From assembly GCF_046506625.1 (NCBI RefSeq), contig NZ_JBKFFP010000008.1:65185-129184 (forward strand): a DNA stretch of 64,000 bases. The letters are read 5' to 3'. This DNA is from Zhengella sedimenti (lineage in GTDB: Bacteria; Pseudomonadota; Alphaproteobacteria; Rhizobiales; Rhizobiaceae). This document shows, one piece after another, positions 33,792 through 42,775 of the stretch (position 1 is the stretch's first letter; each line of letters starts with the position of its first letter). The position numbers and the translations under genes are program-made. A model generated the notes under the pieces. The model was not told the origin of the DNA, did no database searches, and saw nothing but the letters and a program-made list of their open reading frames with translations.

Positions 33792-34880
33792 TCAGTATCC
33801 CATGACCGAGGCGCGCGCGTTCATCTGGCCGTTGTCGGCATAGGTCATGTAGCCGCCGACCAGATCACGATAGGCAATGAAGCTCTCCGTGATCCGCTTG
33901 ACCAGTTCATCGTCGTTCTGGCGCAACTCGTCGATGACCTCGGCGCCAGCCTTGCCCATCGCCGCGACCACGTCGTCGGGCAATTTCCTCACCTGGACGC
34001 CATGCTCGGAGACAAGCGTCTTGAGCGACTGGGCGTGCTTGGTCGTATACTCGGTCCAGACCGGGTTGTAGAGGCTTTCGCAGGCAAGCGAAACGGCCTG
34101 CTTCAGGTCATCCGGCAGCTCCTCGTAGACCTTCGCGTTGATCCCGCATTCCTCGGCCGACGAGGGCTCGCCGACGCCCGGCCAATAGTAGTTCTTGGCC
34201 ACCTGGTAGAAGCCGAGTGCGGAATCGGTCCACGGGCCGATGAACTCGCCGGCATCCAGCGCGCCGGTCTGGAGGGCCTGGAACATGGGCGGTCCACCCA
34301 TGGCCTGTGCCGCCATGCCGAGCTTCGTCGCCATTTCGGAGGCCAGCCCCGTGGTGCGGAACTTCAGCCCCTTAAGGTCATCGACGGAGTTGATCTCGTT
34401 GCGGAACCAGCCGGCCCATTGCGGCCCGGAATTGCCACAGAGGAACGGCTTGACGCCGAACCGCGCATACATCTCGTCATAGAGCGCCTGGCCGCCGCCA
34501 TGCTGCATCCAGCCGAACTGCTCGTCCGCCCTCAGCCCGAACGGCTGGGAACCGAACAGCAGGATGCCCTTCGACTTGGATCCCCAATAGGCCGGAACCG
34601 CGTGATAAAGCTCGGCCGTGCCCTCGGAGACGGCATCGAACACGCCGGGTCCCGGCACGATCTCGCCGGCGGCGTAGAGCTTGACCTCGATACGGCCGCC
34701 CGACAGCGTGGTGATGCGGTCGGCAAGCATCTGCGCGGCGACACCCGGTCCCGGCAGGTTCTTCGGCCAGGCCGTGACCATCTTCCACTGGCGCTTGTCC
34801 TGCGCGATGGCCGGTGTGGCGAGCGCCGTTGCGGCGAGTGCGCCGGCGGCGGTTCCTTTCAGAAATTGACGTCTTTCCAT
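33792..34880 (-). CDS. dctP: TRAP transporter substrate-binding protein, TakP-like
   Basis: Periplasmic receptor that delivers its ligand to DctQM. The protein is 362 residues. A twin-arginine type signal (ERRQFLKG, cleavage near residue 26) precedes the binding domain. NSGPQWAGWFRNEINSVDDLKGLKFRTTGLASEMATKLG and the QALQTGALDAGEFIGPW block resemble the 2-oxoacid-binding TakP group. AGGAGG precedes the ATG at 34880. It starts 43 bp after hutU, in the same direction, so a ligand linked to histidine breakdown (histidine, urocanate or another imidazole acid) is possible. The family bias is toward carboxylates. Confidence 0.9.
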   Translation of the reverse strand: MERRQFLKGTAAGALAATALATPAIAQDKRQWKMVTAWPKNLPGPGVAAQMLADRITTLSGGRIEVKLYAAGEIVPGPGVFDAVSEGTAELYHAVPAYWGSKSKGILLFGSQPFGLRADEQFGWMQHGGGQALYDEMYARFGVKPFLCGNSGPQWAGWFRNEINSVDDLKGLKFRTTGLASEMATKLGMAAQAMGGPPMFQALQTGALDAGEFIGPWTDSALGFYQVAKNYYWPGVGEPSSAEECGINAKVYEELPDDLKQAVSLACESLYNPVWTEYTTKHAQSLKTLVSEHGVQVRKLPDDVVAAMGKAGAEVIDELRQNDDELVKRITESFIAYRDLVGGYMTYADNGQMNARASVMGY

Positions 34881-34923
34881 CGTGGTATTCCTCCTTGCTC
34901 CAAGTGTTCGAAAGTCCAGTCCC

Positions 34924-36609
34924 TCAGTTTCCCAGGATGCCGGGAAGACGAAGCCCGTTTTCGCGGGCGCATTCAAGCGCGATGTCGTAGCCTGCATCCG
35001 CATGGCGCCAGACGCCCGATGCCGGGTCGTTCCAGAGCACGCGTTCCAGCCGCCGGGCCGCGGCCTCGGTGCCGTCGGCGACGATAACCACGCCGGAATG
35101 CTGCGAAAAGCCCATGCCGACGCCACCGCCGTGATGCAGCGAGACCCAGGTCGCGCCCGAAGCGGTGTTGACCAGTGCATTGAGCAGCGGCCAGTCACTG
35201 ACGGCATCGGAGCCGTCCTTCATCGCTTCCGTCTCGCGGTTGGGCGAAGCGACAGACCCGGAATCGAGATGATCGCGGCCGATGACGACCGGCGCCTTCA
35301 ATTCACCCGACGCCACCATCTCGTTGAACATCAGGCCCGCCCGATGGCGCTCGCCAAGGCCGATCCAGCAGATGCGCGCCGGCAGGCCCTGGAAGGCGAT
35401 GCGCTCGCGCGCCATGTCCAGCCAGCGGTGAAGATGCTCGTTCTCCGGAAAGAGCTTCTTCATCGCCTCGTCGGTCTTGTAGATATCCTCCGGATCGCCC
35501 GACAGCGCGCACCAGCGGAACGGACCGATCCCCTTGCAGAAGAGCGGCCGGATATAGGCGGGAACGAAGCCGGGAAAGGCAAAGGCGTTTTCCAGGCCCT
35601 CTTCCCTGGCCACCTGGCGGATGTTGTTGCCGTAATCGAGCGTCGGCACGCCCGCATTCCAGAAGTCCACCATCGCCGCGACATGCGTCTTCATGGAGGC
35701 GCGGGCCGCCTTCTCCACGGCTTGCGGATCGCTTTCCTGTTTTGCCCGCCACTCGGCGACCGTCCACCCTTGCGGCAGATAGCCATGCAGCGGATCATGG
35801 GCGGAGGTCTGGTCGGTGACGATATCGGGGCGCGGGCCGCCGGCCTTCATCCTTGAGACGAGTTCGGGGAAAATGTCGGCGGCATTGCCGAGCAGGCCGA
35901 CCGATTTCGCTTCGCCGGCGCGGGTCCAGCGCCCGATCTTCTCCAGCGCCTCGTCCAGCGTGTGCGCCTTCTCGTCGAGATATTTCGTGCGGATGCGGAA
36001 ATCGATGCGCGTCTCGTCGCATTCGACCGCCAGGCAGCAGGCGCCGGCGAAAACCGCGGCCAGAGGCTGCGCGCCGCCCATGCCGCCGAGTCCCGCCGTC
36101 AGGATCCATTTGCCCTTCAGGTCGCCGCCATAGTGCTGGCGCCCGGCCTCGGCAAAGGTCTCGTAGGTGCCCTGAACGATGCCCTGGGTGCCGATATAGA
36201 TCCACGAACCGGCCGTCATCTGGCCGTACATCATCAGGCCCTTGCGATCCAGTTCGTTGAAGTGCTCCCAGTTGGCCCAATGGGGCACGATGTTGGAATT
36301 GGCGATCAGCACACGCGGCGCGTCGGGATGTGTCTTCACGATCGCCACCGGCTTGCCGGACTGGACGACCAGCGTCTCGTCGGCATCGAGCGATTTGAGG
36401 CTGGCGACGATCCGGTCGAAATCGTCCCAGGTGCGCGCGGCCCGGCCGATGCCGCCATAGACGACGAGTTCGTGCGGGTTCTCCGCCACATCGGGATGCA
36501 GGTTGTTCATCAGCATGCGCATGGGCGCCTCTGTCAGCCAGCTTTTCGCGGTGATCTCGGGGCCGGTCGGCGGATAGACGTCGCGCTGGTTGTGTCGCGG
36601 ATTGTTCAT
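34924..36609 (-). CDS. hutU: Urocanate hydratase HutU
   Basis: Second step of histidine degradation: adds water to urocanate, giving imidazolonepropionate, with tightly bound NAD. The protein is 561 residues, the family length. Landmarks are MTAGSWIYIGTQGIVQGTYETFAEAGRQHY, a Gly-rich NAD region (LTAGLGGMGGAQPLAAVFAGA) and the motif FPGFVPAYIRPLFCKGIGPFRW with the conserved Cys. The ATG at 36609 follows GGAGGG and is 1 nt into the hutG stop. Confidence 0.96.
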   Translation of the reverse strand: MNNPRHNQRDVYPPTGPEITAKSWLTEAPMRMLMNNLHPDVAENPHELVVYGGIGRAARTWDDFDRIVASLKSLDADETLVVQSGKPVAIVKTHPDAPRVLIANSNIVPHWANWEHFNELDRKGLMMYGQMTAGSWIYIGTQGIVQGTYETFAEAGRQHYGGDLKGKWILTAGLGGMGGAQPLAAVFAGACCLAVECDETRIDFRIRTKYLDEKAHTLDEALEKIGRWTRAGEAKSVGLLGNAADIFPELVSRMKAGGPRPDIVTDQTSAHDPLHGYLPQGWTVAEWRAKQESDPQAVEKAARASMKTHVAAMVDFWNAGVPTLDYGNNIRQVAREEGLENAFAFPGFVPAYIRPLFCKGIGPFRWCALSGDPEDIYKTDEAMKKLFPENEHLHRWLDMARERIAFQGLPARICWIGLGERHRAGLMFNEMVASGELKAPVVIGRDHLDSGSVASPNRETEAMKDGSDAVSDWPLLNALVNTASGATWVSLHHGGGVGMGFSQHSGVVIVADGTEAAARRLERVLWNDPASGVWRHADAGYDIALECARENGLRLPGILGN

Positions 36610-37406
36610 CAATGCCCTCCCAGGGTGGCTGCGAGTTTCTCGAGTCGGTTCAGGATTTCGGCCAGCGGCTTGCGCAGGCGGTCCGCGCGGCCTTCGTCAT
36701 AGGCAAAGGGCAGGCTCTCGCCGGCAAGGTGCGTCTTCTGCGCCAGTTCCATCTGGATGGCATGCACGCCTTCTTCCGGGCGGCCGTAATGGCGGGTTGT
36801 CCATCCGCCCTTGAAGCGGCCGTTGACGACCGCCGTATAGCCGGGTGCCGCCATGCAGACGGCTGCGGTCGCGGCCTCGACTTCGGGCGCGCAGGTCTTT
36901 CCGTCATTGGTGCCGATGTTGAAATCGGGCAGCACGCCTTCGAACAGGAACGGAATTTCGGAGCGGATCGAATGGCAATCGTAGAGGATGGCGACACCAT
37001 GGATGGCCCGGACCCGGTCCACCTCGGCGGCCAGCGCCTCGTGGTAGGGCTGGTGCCAGGCGACGCGCCGGGCCTCGATTTCCGCCTCGTCCGGCTCTTT
37101 CTCCCACAAGGGCCGGCCGTCGAAATCGGTCAGCGGAACGAGGCCGGTGGTGTTCTGCCCCGGATAGAGGCTCGCCCCGGACGGATCGCGGTTGGCGTCG
37201 ATGACGTAGCGATGGAATGTCGCTCGGACCACCGTCGCGCCGGGCAAGAGCCCGTCATAGAGGCGGTCGATGTGCCAGTCGGTATCGCCCAGCGTCCTGC
37301 CGAGCGGGGTCAGGCGGGCGAAGATGTCCGGCGGGACATGGGTTCCCGTGTGGGGCATGCCCAGGATGACCGGGCCGTCGCCGCGGGTGATCTCGACCGG
37401 GTTCAT
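36609..37406 (-). CDS. hutG: N-formylglutamate amidohydrolase HutG
   Basis: Last step of the five-step hut pathway: splits N-formylglutamate into formate and glutamate. The protein is 265 residues. It begins MNPVEITRGDGPVILGMPHTGTHVPP and contains LGDTDWHIDRLYDG, DANRDPSG, and YDCHSIRSEIPFLFEG, with the expected metal ligands. It overlaps hutH by ATGA. Its presence with hutF indicates the formiminoglutamate deiminase route, not the direct formamide-releasing route. Confidence 0.93.
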   Translation of the reverse strand: MNPVEITRGDGPVILGMPHTGTHVPPDIFARLTPLGRTLGDTDWHIDRLYDGLLPGATVVRATFHRYVIDANRDPSGASLYPGQNTTGLVPLTDFDGRPLWEKEPDEAEIEARRVAWHQPYHEALAAEVDRVRAIHGVAILYDCHSIRSEIPFLFEGVLPDFNIGTNDGKTCAPEVEAATAAVCMAAPGYTAVVNGRFKGGWTTRHYGRPEEGVHAIQMELAQKTHLAGESLPFAYDEGRADRLRKPLAEILNRLEKLAATLGGH

Positions 37407-38944
37407 CGGGCGTCTCCATTCAGCAGGTCGCGGACACCGCAACAGGCGCCGATGCCGCCATCGGCGACAAGGCGGGCTGCGGCGGCGATGTCGCCGGCCA
37501 GGTAGCGGTCCTCGCCGACAGGCTCGATCCCGGACCGAATGGTCTTCATGAGCTTGGCCATGACGGGGCTCGTTGCGAGCGGGGCGCGGAATTCGACGCC
37601 CTGCGCCGCGCACATCAACTCGATGCCGACAATCGCATTGAGATTACGGTTCATGCGCGCCAGCCGCCGGGCCCCATGCGCGGCCATGGAGACATGGTCT
37701 TCCTGGTTCGCCGATGTGGGCGTGGAATCGATCGAACAGGGGTGGGCGAGATGCTTGTTCTCGCTCATCAGCGCGGCGGTCGTGACTTCCGCGATCATCA
37801 GGCCCGAATTCAGGCCCGGATCCGGGGTGAGGAAGGGTGGCAGGTCGTGCGACAGCGCCGGATCGACCACCAGCGCGACGCGGCGCTGGGCGATGGCGCC
37901 GATCTCGGCAATGGCAATGGCGATCTGGTCGGCGGCAAAGGCGACGGGCTCGGCATGGAAATTGCCGCCCGAGACGATGATGCCGTCATCGACCAGCACG
38001 AGCGGATTGTCTGAGACGGCATTGGCCTCGGTTTCCAGCGTCGTTCCGGCAAAGCGCAGCAGGTCCAGCGCCGCGCCGGTCACCTGGGGCTGGCAGCGGA
38101 TGCAATAGGGGTCCTGCACGCGGGCATCGTCATCGCGATGGCTTTCGCGGATCTGCGACCCCTCCAGCATCGTGCGCATGGCGCGCGCCACGTCGATCTG
38201 GCCGCGATGACCGCGCAGGGCATGAATAGAGGGATGGAGCGGGGCGGTCGAGCCCATGATCGCGTCGGTGGACAGGCAGGAGGCTGCAACGGCCGCTTCG
38301 AGGTTGCGCATGGCATCGAACAGTCCCGCCAGGGCGCAGGCGGTGGAAAACTGTGTCCCGTTGATCAGGCCGAGGCCTTCCTTCGGACCCAGTTCGACTG
38401 GCGTCAGCCCGGCCCTTTCAAGCGCGCGGGCGGCGGGCATCCGTTCGCCGTCCAGAAAGGCTTCCCCCTCCCCGATCATCGCGGCCGTCATGTGCGCCAG
38501 CGGCGCCAGATCGCCCGACGCGCCGACCGACCCCTGGTCGGGCACGACCGGCACCACGCCGTGCGCCAGCATGGCTTCCAGCAGTTCGATGGTCTGCGGG
38601 CGCAAGCCGGAGGCGCCACGCCCGACGGAGATCAGCTTGAGGACCATCATCAGACGGGTGGTGGCGATGTCGAGCGGTTCGCCGACGCCGCAGCAGTGGG
38701 AGAGAATCAGGTTGCGCTGAAGGCGCGCGGTGTCCTCCGGCCGGATGCGGATGCTGGCAAGCTTGCCGAATCCGGTGTTGACCCCGTAGATCGCCTCCTC
38801 TCCGCCAGCCGCCCGTTCGACTAGGCCTGCCGCTGCCGCCGCCCGGTCGCGCGCGCCGGCTTCCAGTGCCGCAGGCAGTTGCCCGCGCCAGATCGCCTCC
38901 AGTTGGTCCAGCGCCACGGCGCCCGGTGCGAGAACGAAGGTCAT
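37403..38944 (-). CDS. hutH: Histidine ammonia-lyase HutH
   Basis: First committed step: removes ammonia from histidine, giving urocanate. The protein is 513 residues. The self-forming MIO cofactor triad Ala-Ser-Gly is at 142-144 (SVGASGDLAPL), and the catalytic Tyr53 is in AIYGVNTGFGKLA. The positions agree with characterised HutH. It starts by ATGA overlap with the hutI stop. Note that in this operon hutH comes second, behind hutI. Confidence 0.97.
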   Translation of the reverse strand: MTFVLAPGAVALDQLEAIWRGQLPAALEAGARDRAAAAAGLVERAAGGEEAIYGVNTGFGKLASIRIRPEDTARLQRNLILSHCCGVGEPLDIATTRLMMVLKLISVGRGASGLRPQTIELLEAMLAHGVVPVVPDQGSVGASGDLAPLAHMTAAMIGEGEAFLDGERMPAARALERAGLTPVELGPKEGLGLINGTQFSTACALAGLFDAMRNLEAAVAASCLSTDAIMGSTAPLHPSIHALRGHRGQIDVARAMRTMLEGSQIRESHRDDDARVQDPYCIRCQPQVTGAALDLLRFAGTTLETEANAVSDNPLVLVDDGIIVSGGNFHAEPVAFAADQIAIAIAEIGAIAQRRVALVVDPALSHDLPPFLTPDPGLNSGLMIAEVTTAALMSENKHLAHPCSIDSTPTSANQEDHVSMAAHGARRLARMNRNLNAIVGIELMCAAQGVEFRAPLATSPVMAKLMKTIRSGIEPVGEDRYLAGDIAAAARLVADGGIGACCGVRDLLNGDAR

Positions 38945-40128
38945 GCCCCGCCTCCAAAGATACGCATGTGCAGCGGGTTGAAGCCGATCCGGTAGGACAG
39001 TTCTGCCGGATGCTCCACGTTCCACACCGCTAGGTCGGCGCGCATGCCGGCGTTGATCGTTCCGCAATCGGCCAGCCCGAGGGCGCGGGCGGCATGCCGC
39101 GTCACACCGGCCAGGGCCTCCTCCGGCGTCATGCGGAAAAGGGTGCAGGCCATGTTCATGGCCATCAGCAGGGAGGCCAGCGGCGAGGACCCCGGATTGC
39201 AATCGGTGGCGACGGCCATCGGGACGCCGTGTTCCCGGAACACCGCGACCGGGGGAAGCTGCGTTTCGCGCAGCGTGTAGAAGGCGCCGGGCAGGATCAC
39301 GGCAACGCTTCCCGCAGCCGCCATGGCCGCCGCATCGCCGTCATCGGCATATTCGAGGTGATCGGCCGACAGGGCACCATACCGGGCGGCGAGGCGTGCG
39401 CCGCCCAGGTTCGACAATTGCTCCGCATGCAGCTTGACCGGCAGTCCGCGTTCGCGCGCCTTGTCGAAAACGCGGCCGATCTGGCCCGGCGTGAAGGCGA
39501 TGCCCTCGCAAAAACCATCCACGGCGTCGGCAAGACCGGCATCGGCCGCCGCGTCCAGGGCCGGAAGGCAGACCTCGTCCAGATAGGCATCCGGGCGTCC
39601 CTTGTATTCCGGCGGGACGGCATGGGCGCCAAGGAACGACGTGCGAACACGCACGGGCCTTGCCTTTTCGATGGCGCGCGCCGCGCGCAGCATCTTCAAC
39701 TCGGTTTCGACGTCGAGGCCGTATCCGGATTTCACCTCGATGGCGCACACGCCCTCAGCCAGAAGGGCGTCGACCCTGGGCAGGGCGTCCGCCAGCAGTT
39801 CCGCCTCGCTTGCCGCGCGCGTGGCCGCCACGGTGGAGACGATGCCGCCCCCGGCCCGCGCGATCTCCTCATAGGTCGCGCCTTCCAGCCGCATCTCGAA
39901 TTCACGGGCGCGGTTTCCACCATGGACAATGTGCGTATGGCAGTCGATCAGGCCCGGCGTGACAAGCCGGCCCTCCAGATCGGTCTCCGGCTGGCCGCGA
40001 AAACCGTCCGGGAGATCGCCGGCCCTTCCCGCCCAGGCGATCCTTTCGCCCTCGACGGCAACCGCCCCGTCCCGCACCAGTCCGTAACCGGCGTCCATCG
40101 TGGCTAGCGTGGCGTTTGTCAGAAGCAT
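38941..40128 (-). CDS. hutI: Imidazolonepropionase HutI
   Basis: Third step: opens the imidazolone ring to give formiminoglutamate. The protein is 395 residues of the amidohydrolase fold. The metal motif HTH is in TPGLIDCHTHIVHGGNR, with later ligands in KLHAEQLSNLGGARLAARYGALSADHLEY and ATDCNPGSS. It is the first gene of the leftward hutIHGU-dctPQM run. Its promoter overlaps the HutC palindrome at 40164. Confidence 0.95.
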   Translation of the reverse strand: MLLTNATLATMDAGYGLVRDGAVAVEGERIAWAGRAGDLPDGFRGQPETDLEGRLVTPGLIDCHTHIVHGGNRAREFEMRLEGATYEEIARAGGGIVSTVAATRAASEAELLADALPRVDALLAEGVCAIEVKSGYGLDVETELKMLRAARAIEKARPVRVRTSFLGAHAVPPEYKGRPDAYLDEVCLPALDAAADAGLADAVDGFCEGIAFTPGQIGRVFDKARERGLPVKLHAEQLSNLGGARLAARYGALSADHLEYADDGDAAAMAAAGSVAVILPGAFYTLRETQLPPVAVFREHGVPMAVATDCNPGSSPLASLLMAMNMACTLFRMTPEEALAGVTRHAARALGLADCGTINAGMRADLAVWNVEHPAELSYRIGFNPLHMRIFGGGA

Positions 40129-40139
40129 GGCAAAGACCG

Positions 40140-40167
40140 TTGTAATGTGCGCTTATAATGGTATTAT
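40140..40167 (+). promoter_or_regulatory. Candidate rightward promoter for hutFC
   Basis: TTGTAA (40140-40145), a 16-bp spacer and TATTAT (40162-40167). The -10 overlaps the HutC palindrome. The -35 is only a 4 of 6 match, so moderate confidence. The hutF ATG follows 35 nt later. Confidence 0.5.
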
Positions 40168-40190
40168 GTATATACATAACGAGCTGTCAA
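40163..40190 (-). promoter_or_regulatory. Candidate leftward promoter for hutIHGU-dctPQM
   Basis: Read on the minus strand: TTGACA (40190-40185), 16-bp spacer, CATAAT (40168-40163). Both boxes are close to the sigma-70 consensus. The HutC palindrome covers the spacer and -10. Confidence 0.7.
40164..40179. promoter_or_regulatory. HutC operator palindrome
   Basis: TTATGTATATACATAA is a perfect 16-bp palindrome in the 74-bp hutI/hutF gap. It contains TGTATATACA, which resembles the GntR/HutC-type operator known from pseudomonads. Binding of urocanate to HutC should release it and open both arms. Confidence 0.8.
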
Positions 40191-40202
40191 CAGGTGATTT
40201 GA

Positions 40203-41573
40203 ATGTTCCGGATCTGGGCTGAAAACGCATTGCTGCCAACGGGATGGGCCAGGGACGTGCGGGTCGGTGTCGGGCAAGACGGCGCGATCGCCGCTGTCGA
40301 AACCGGCGTGCAAGCCGGTGCCGGAGACCACAGGGCCGGCGTGCTGCTGCCGGCGCCGGCCAATGCGCACAGCCACGCCTTCCAGCGCGCCATGGCGGGT
40401 CTGACCGAGAAGCGGGGGCCCGATCCCTCCGACTCCTTCTGGACCTGGCGGCAACTGATGTTCCGCTTCCTGGACCGGCTGACGCCGGACCATGTCGAGG
40501 CCATTGCCGCCTTCGTGCAGATGGAGATGCTGGAAGCAGGCTATGCCGCCAATGTCGAGTTCCACTATCTGCACCACCAGCCGGGCGGCGTTCCCTATGC
40601 CAACCTGGCGGAGATGGCCGAACGGATCGCCGCCGCCACGGCGCAAACCGGCATCGGCCTGACGCTGCTGCCGGTGCACTACCAGTATGGTGGTTGCGAC
40701 AGGCGTCCGCTTGGCGCCGGCCAGGTGCGCTTCGGCAATGACTTCGACCGTTTCACCCGCCTGCACGAGATGTCGTCCAGGATCGTGGCCGGCCTGCCCT
40801 CCGATTGCAGGACCGGTGTCGCACCCCACAGCCTGCGGGCCGTCTCGGCCGAGGACCTGGCGCGCCACCACGCGCTGGCCGCCGGCAATCCGTTCCACAT
40901 GCACCTTGCCGAACAGGTTGCCGAAGTGGACGAGGTCGCCGCGGTCCTCGGCGCGCGTCCCGTGGAATGGATGCTCGACCATTTCGACGCCGGGCCGGAC
41001 TGCTGCTTCATCCATTGCACCCAGATGCAGGCGCATGAGACGGCGGGCCTGGCGCATAGCGGCGCCATTGCCGGGCTTTGCCCGATCACGGAATCGAACC
41101 TCGGCGACGGCATCTTCGACGGCGTGCGCTGGTTTGGCGAAGGCGGGTCGGTCGCAATCGGTTCGGATTCCAACATCCGCATCGCCCTGTCGGAGGAGTT
41201 GCGCACGCTCGACTATTCCCAGCGCCTGCGCGACCGCTCCCGGGCGGCATTGGCGGCGCCCGGCCTCTCGACGGGCCGCCGCCTCTTCGAGGCCGTTTGC
41301 GAAGGCGGCGCGAAAGCCTCGGGCCGGAATGCCGGCAGCTTGTCGGTCGGAAAACTAGCCGACATGGTTGCGCTCGACGCCGGTGCAATTGACCTTCAGG
41401 GGCGCAGCGGCGATAGCCTGATCGACAGTTTCGTCTTCGCGGGCGACGACCGGATGATATCGGATGTCTGGTCTGCCGGCCGGCACCTCGTTTCCGAAGG
41501 ACGCCACCATGCCCGCGACACGATCATCGCCGCCTACAGGAAGGCGGTGCTGGAACTGGGGGACATGATTTGA
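40203..41573 (+). CDS. hutF: Formimidoylglutamate deiminase HutF
   Basis: Converts formiminoglutamate to N-formylglutamate plus ammonia, the extra step that feeds HutG. The protein is 456 residues, an amidohydrolase with metal ligands H56 and H58 (NAHSHAFQRAMAGL). Further features are FHYLHHQPGG, PHSLRAVSAEDL and HLAEQVAEVDE, all characteristic of HutF. It reads away from hutI with the shared operator between them. The stop overlaps the hutC start. Confidence 0.94.
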   Translation: MFRIWAENALLPTGWARDVRVGVGQDGAIAAVETGVQAGAGDHRAGVLLPAPANAHSHAFQRAMAGLTEKRGPDPSDSFWTWRQLMFRFLDRLTPDHVEAIAAFVQMEMLEAGYAANVEFHYLHHQPGGVPYANLAEMAERIAAATAQTGIGLTLLPVHYQYGGCDRRPLGAGQVRFGNDFDRFTRLHEMSSRIVAGLPSDCRTGVAPHSLRAVSAEDLARHHALAAGNPFHMHLAEQVAEVDEVAAVLGARPVEWMLDHFDAGPDCCFIHCTQMQAHETAGLAHSGAIAGLCPITESNLGDGIFDGVRWFGEGGSVAIGSDSNIRIALSEELRTLDYSQRLRDRSRAALAAPGLSTGRRLFEAVCEGGAKASGRNAGSLSVGKLADMVALDAGAIDLQGRSGDSLIDSFVFAGDDRMISDVWSAGRHLVSEGRHHARDTIIAAYRKAVLELGDMI

Positions 41574-42271
41574 CGGGTAGCGGGATCAGCGGCTGGCAAT
41601 CGGTCCAGGACGAAGTGCTGCGCCGGATCCACAGCCGGCAATGGAAGCCCGGCGACACGATTCCCAATGAAGCGGAGTTATCGCTAGAATTCGGCTGCGC
41701 GCGCGCCACGGTCAACCGGGCGCTCAGGAACCTGGCCGAGATGGGCCTGCTTGACCGCAAGCGCAAGGCGGGAACGCGGGTGGCCCTGCATCCGGTGCGC
41801 AAGGCCACCCTCGACATCCCGGTCATCCGCCGCGATATCGAGGCCAAGGGCTTTTCCTACCGCTACTCGCTGATCTCCCGGTCGCTGCGCGAACCGCCCA
41901 TCGACGTCATGGGACGGATGCAGACGCGCCAGGGTGACAGGCTTCTCCACGTCAAGGCGCTGCACATGGCGAACGGCCGACCCTACGTGTTCGAGAACCG
42001 CTGGATCAATCCGAAGGCGGTTCCCGATGCCCTCGACGTCGATTTCGAGACCAACAGCGCGAACGAGTGGCTTGTCGCCAATATCCCCTTCGAAGGCGGC
42101 GACATCACCTTCTCGGCCAAGACATCCGGGCCGGAAGACGCCCGCGTGCTGGATTGCGGCGAGGGCGAAGGCCTGTTCATCATCGACCGGAGCACGTGGA
42201 CCGGCGGGCAGATCATCACGTCGGTGCGGTTGACCTTCGCGCCGGGCTACAGGATGCATACCGAACTGTGA
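41570..42271 (+). CDS. hutC: Histidine utilisation repressor HutC (GntR family)
   Basis: Represses hut genes and is induced by urocanate. The protein is 233 residues. An N-terminal winged helix (IHSRQWKPGDTIPNEAELSLEFGCARATVNRALRNLAEMGLLDRKRKAGTRV, about 20-70) precedes a UTRA effector domain (LHVKALHMANGRPYVFENRWI). The start is TTG within the hutF stop (TTGA), so translation is coupled to hutF. It therefore autoregulates through the operator at 40164. Confidence 0.92.
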   Translation: MTGSGISGWQSVQDEVLRRIHSRQWKPGDTIPNEAELSLEFGCARATVNRALRNLAEMGLLDRKRKAGTRVALHPVRKATLDIPVIRRDIEAKGFSYRYSLISRSLREPPIDVMGRMQTRQGDRLLHVKALHMANGRPYVFENRWINPKAVPDALDVDFETNSANEWLVANIPFEGGDITFSAKTSGPEDARVLDCGEGEGLFIIDRSTWTGGQIITSVRLTFAPGYRMHTEL

Positions 42272-42569
42272 TCCGCCCGCCACGGGCGCGCGGCCGCGGC
42301 ACGGGAGCGAGGGATATCCGTGGACGAACCGCAACTGCTCGTGGACCCGCACAAGGACGGCCTGCGCCAGCGGCCAAGTCCATTGTCGAGGCGGAAGAAG
42401 CGGAGATCGCGCTTTACGAACGCAACCGGGCATTCGTGGGCTACGGTTTCGACATCGCCCGCAAATGCCGCGATTGGGGCGGTTCGATCCTGCGCGGGTT
42501 TCCCTCGTTCACGTCACGGAGAAGGAGCCGGCATTCCCGGCGAAAATCAAAGCTGGACGCGGGAAAAAA
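42272..42569. other. Region between hutC and tRNA-Arg
   Basis: About 300 bp with no supported protein. Long open frames here run on into the tRNA on the other strand and are not genes. The tRNA 3' trailer reads ATTTTTTCCC on the minus strand (42570-42561), a plausible end of tRNA transcription. Confidence 0.5.
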
Positions 42570-42646
42570 TGGCGCACCCGAAAGGATTCGAACCTCTGAC
42601 CCCCAGATTCGTAGTCTGGTGCTCTATCCAGCTGAGCTACGGGTGC
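42570..42646 (-). tRNA. tRNA-Arg (anticodon ACG)
   Basis: On the minus strand the gene begins GCACCCG and ends CGGGTGC plus discriminator G and encoded CCA. The D arm has GCTCAGCTGGATAGAGC. The anticodon stem CCAGA/TCTGG encloses CTACGAA, and the T arm has GGTTCGAATCC. All stems pair. The ACG anticodon reads CGU/CGC/CGA after A34 deamination to inosine. The CCA is encoded in DNA. Confidence 0.95.
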
Positions 42647-42775
42647 GCTGTTGCCAAACCGGCAAACGGCGGAACCGGTCTGTGCCGACCGCCGTGGGCA
42701 GGTTCCTAACGAGTGTTGCGGACAATTGCAAGCACCCCGGATGACAAAATTGCCAAACCGGCCCAGTGCCGCTCG

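Noticed and set aside
42067..42744. Open frames crossing the tRNA region on the + strand
   Set aside because: They read antisense through tRNA-Arg and produce the familiar spurious peptide ERIRTSDPQIRS. The tRNA explains the sequence.
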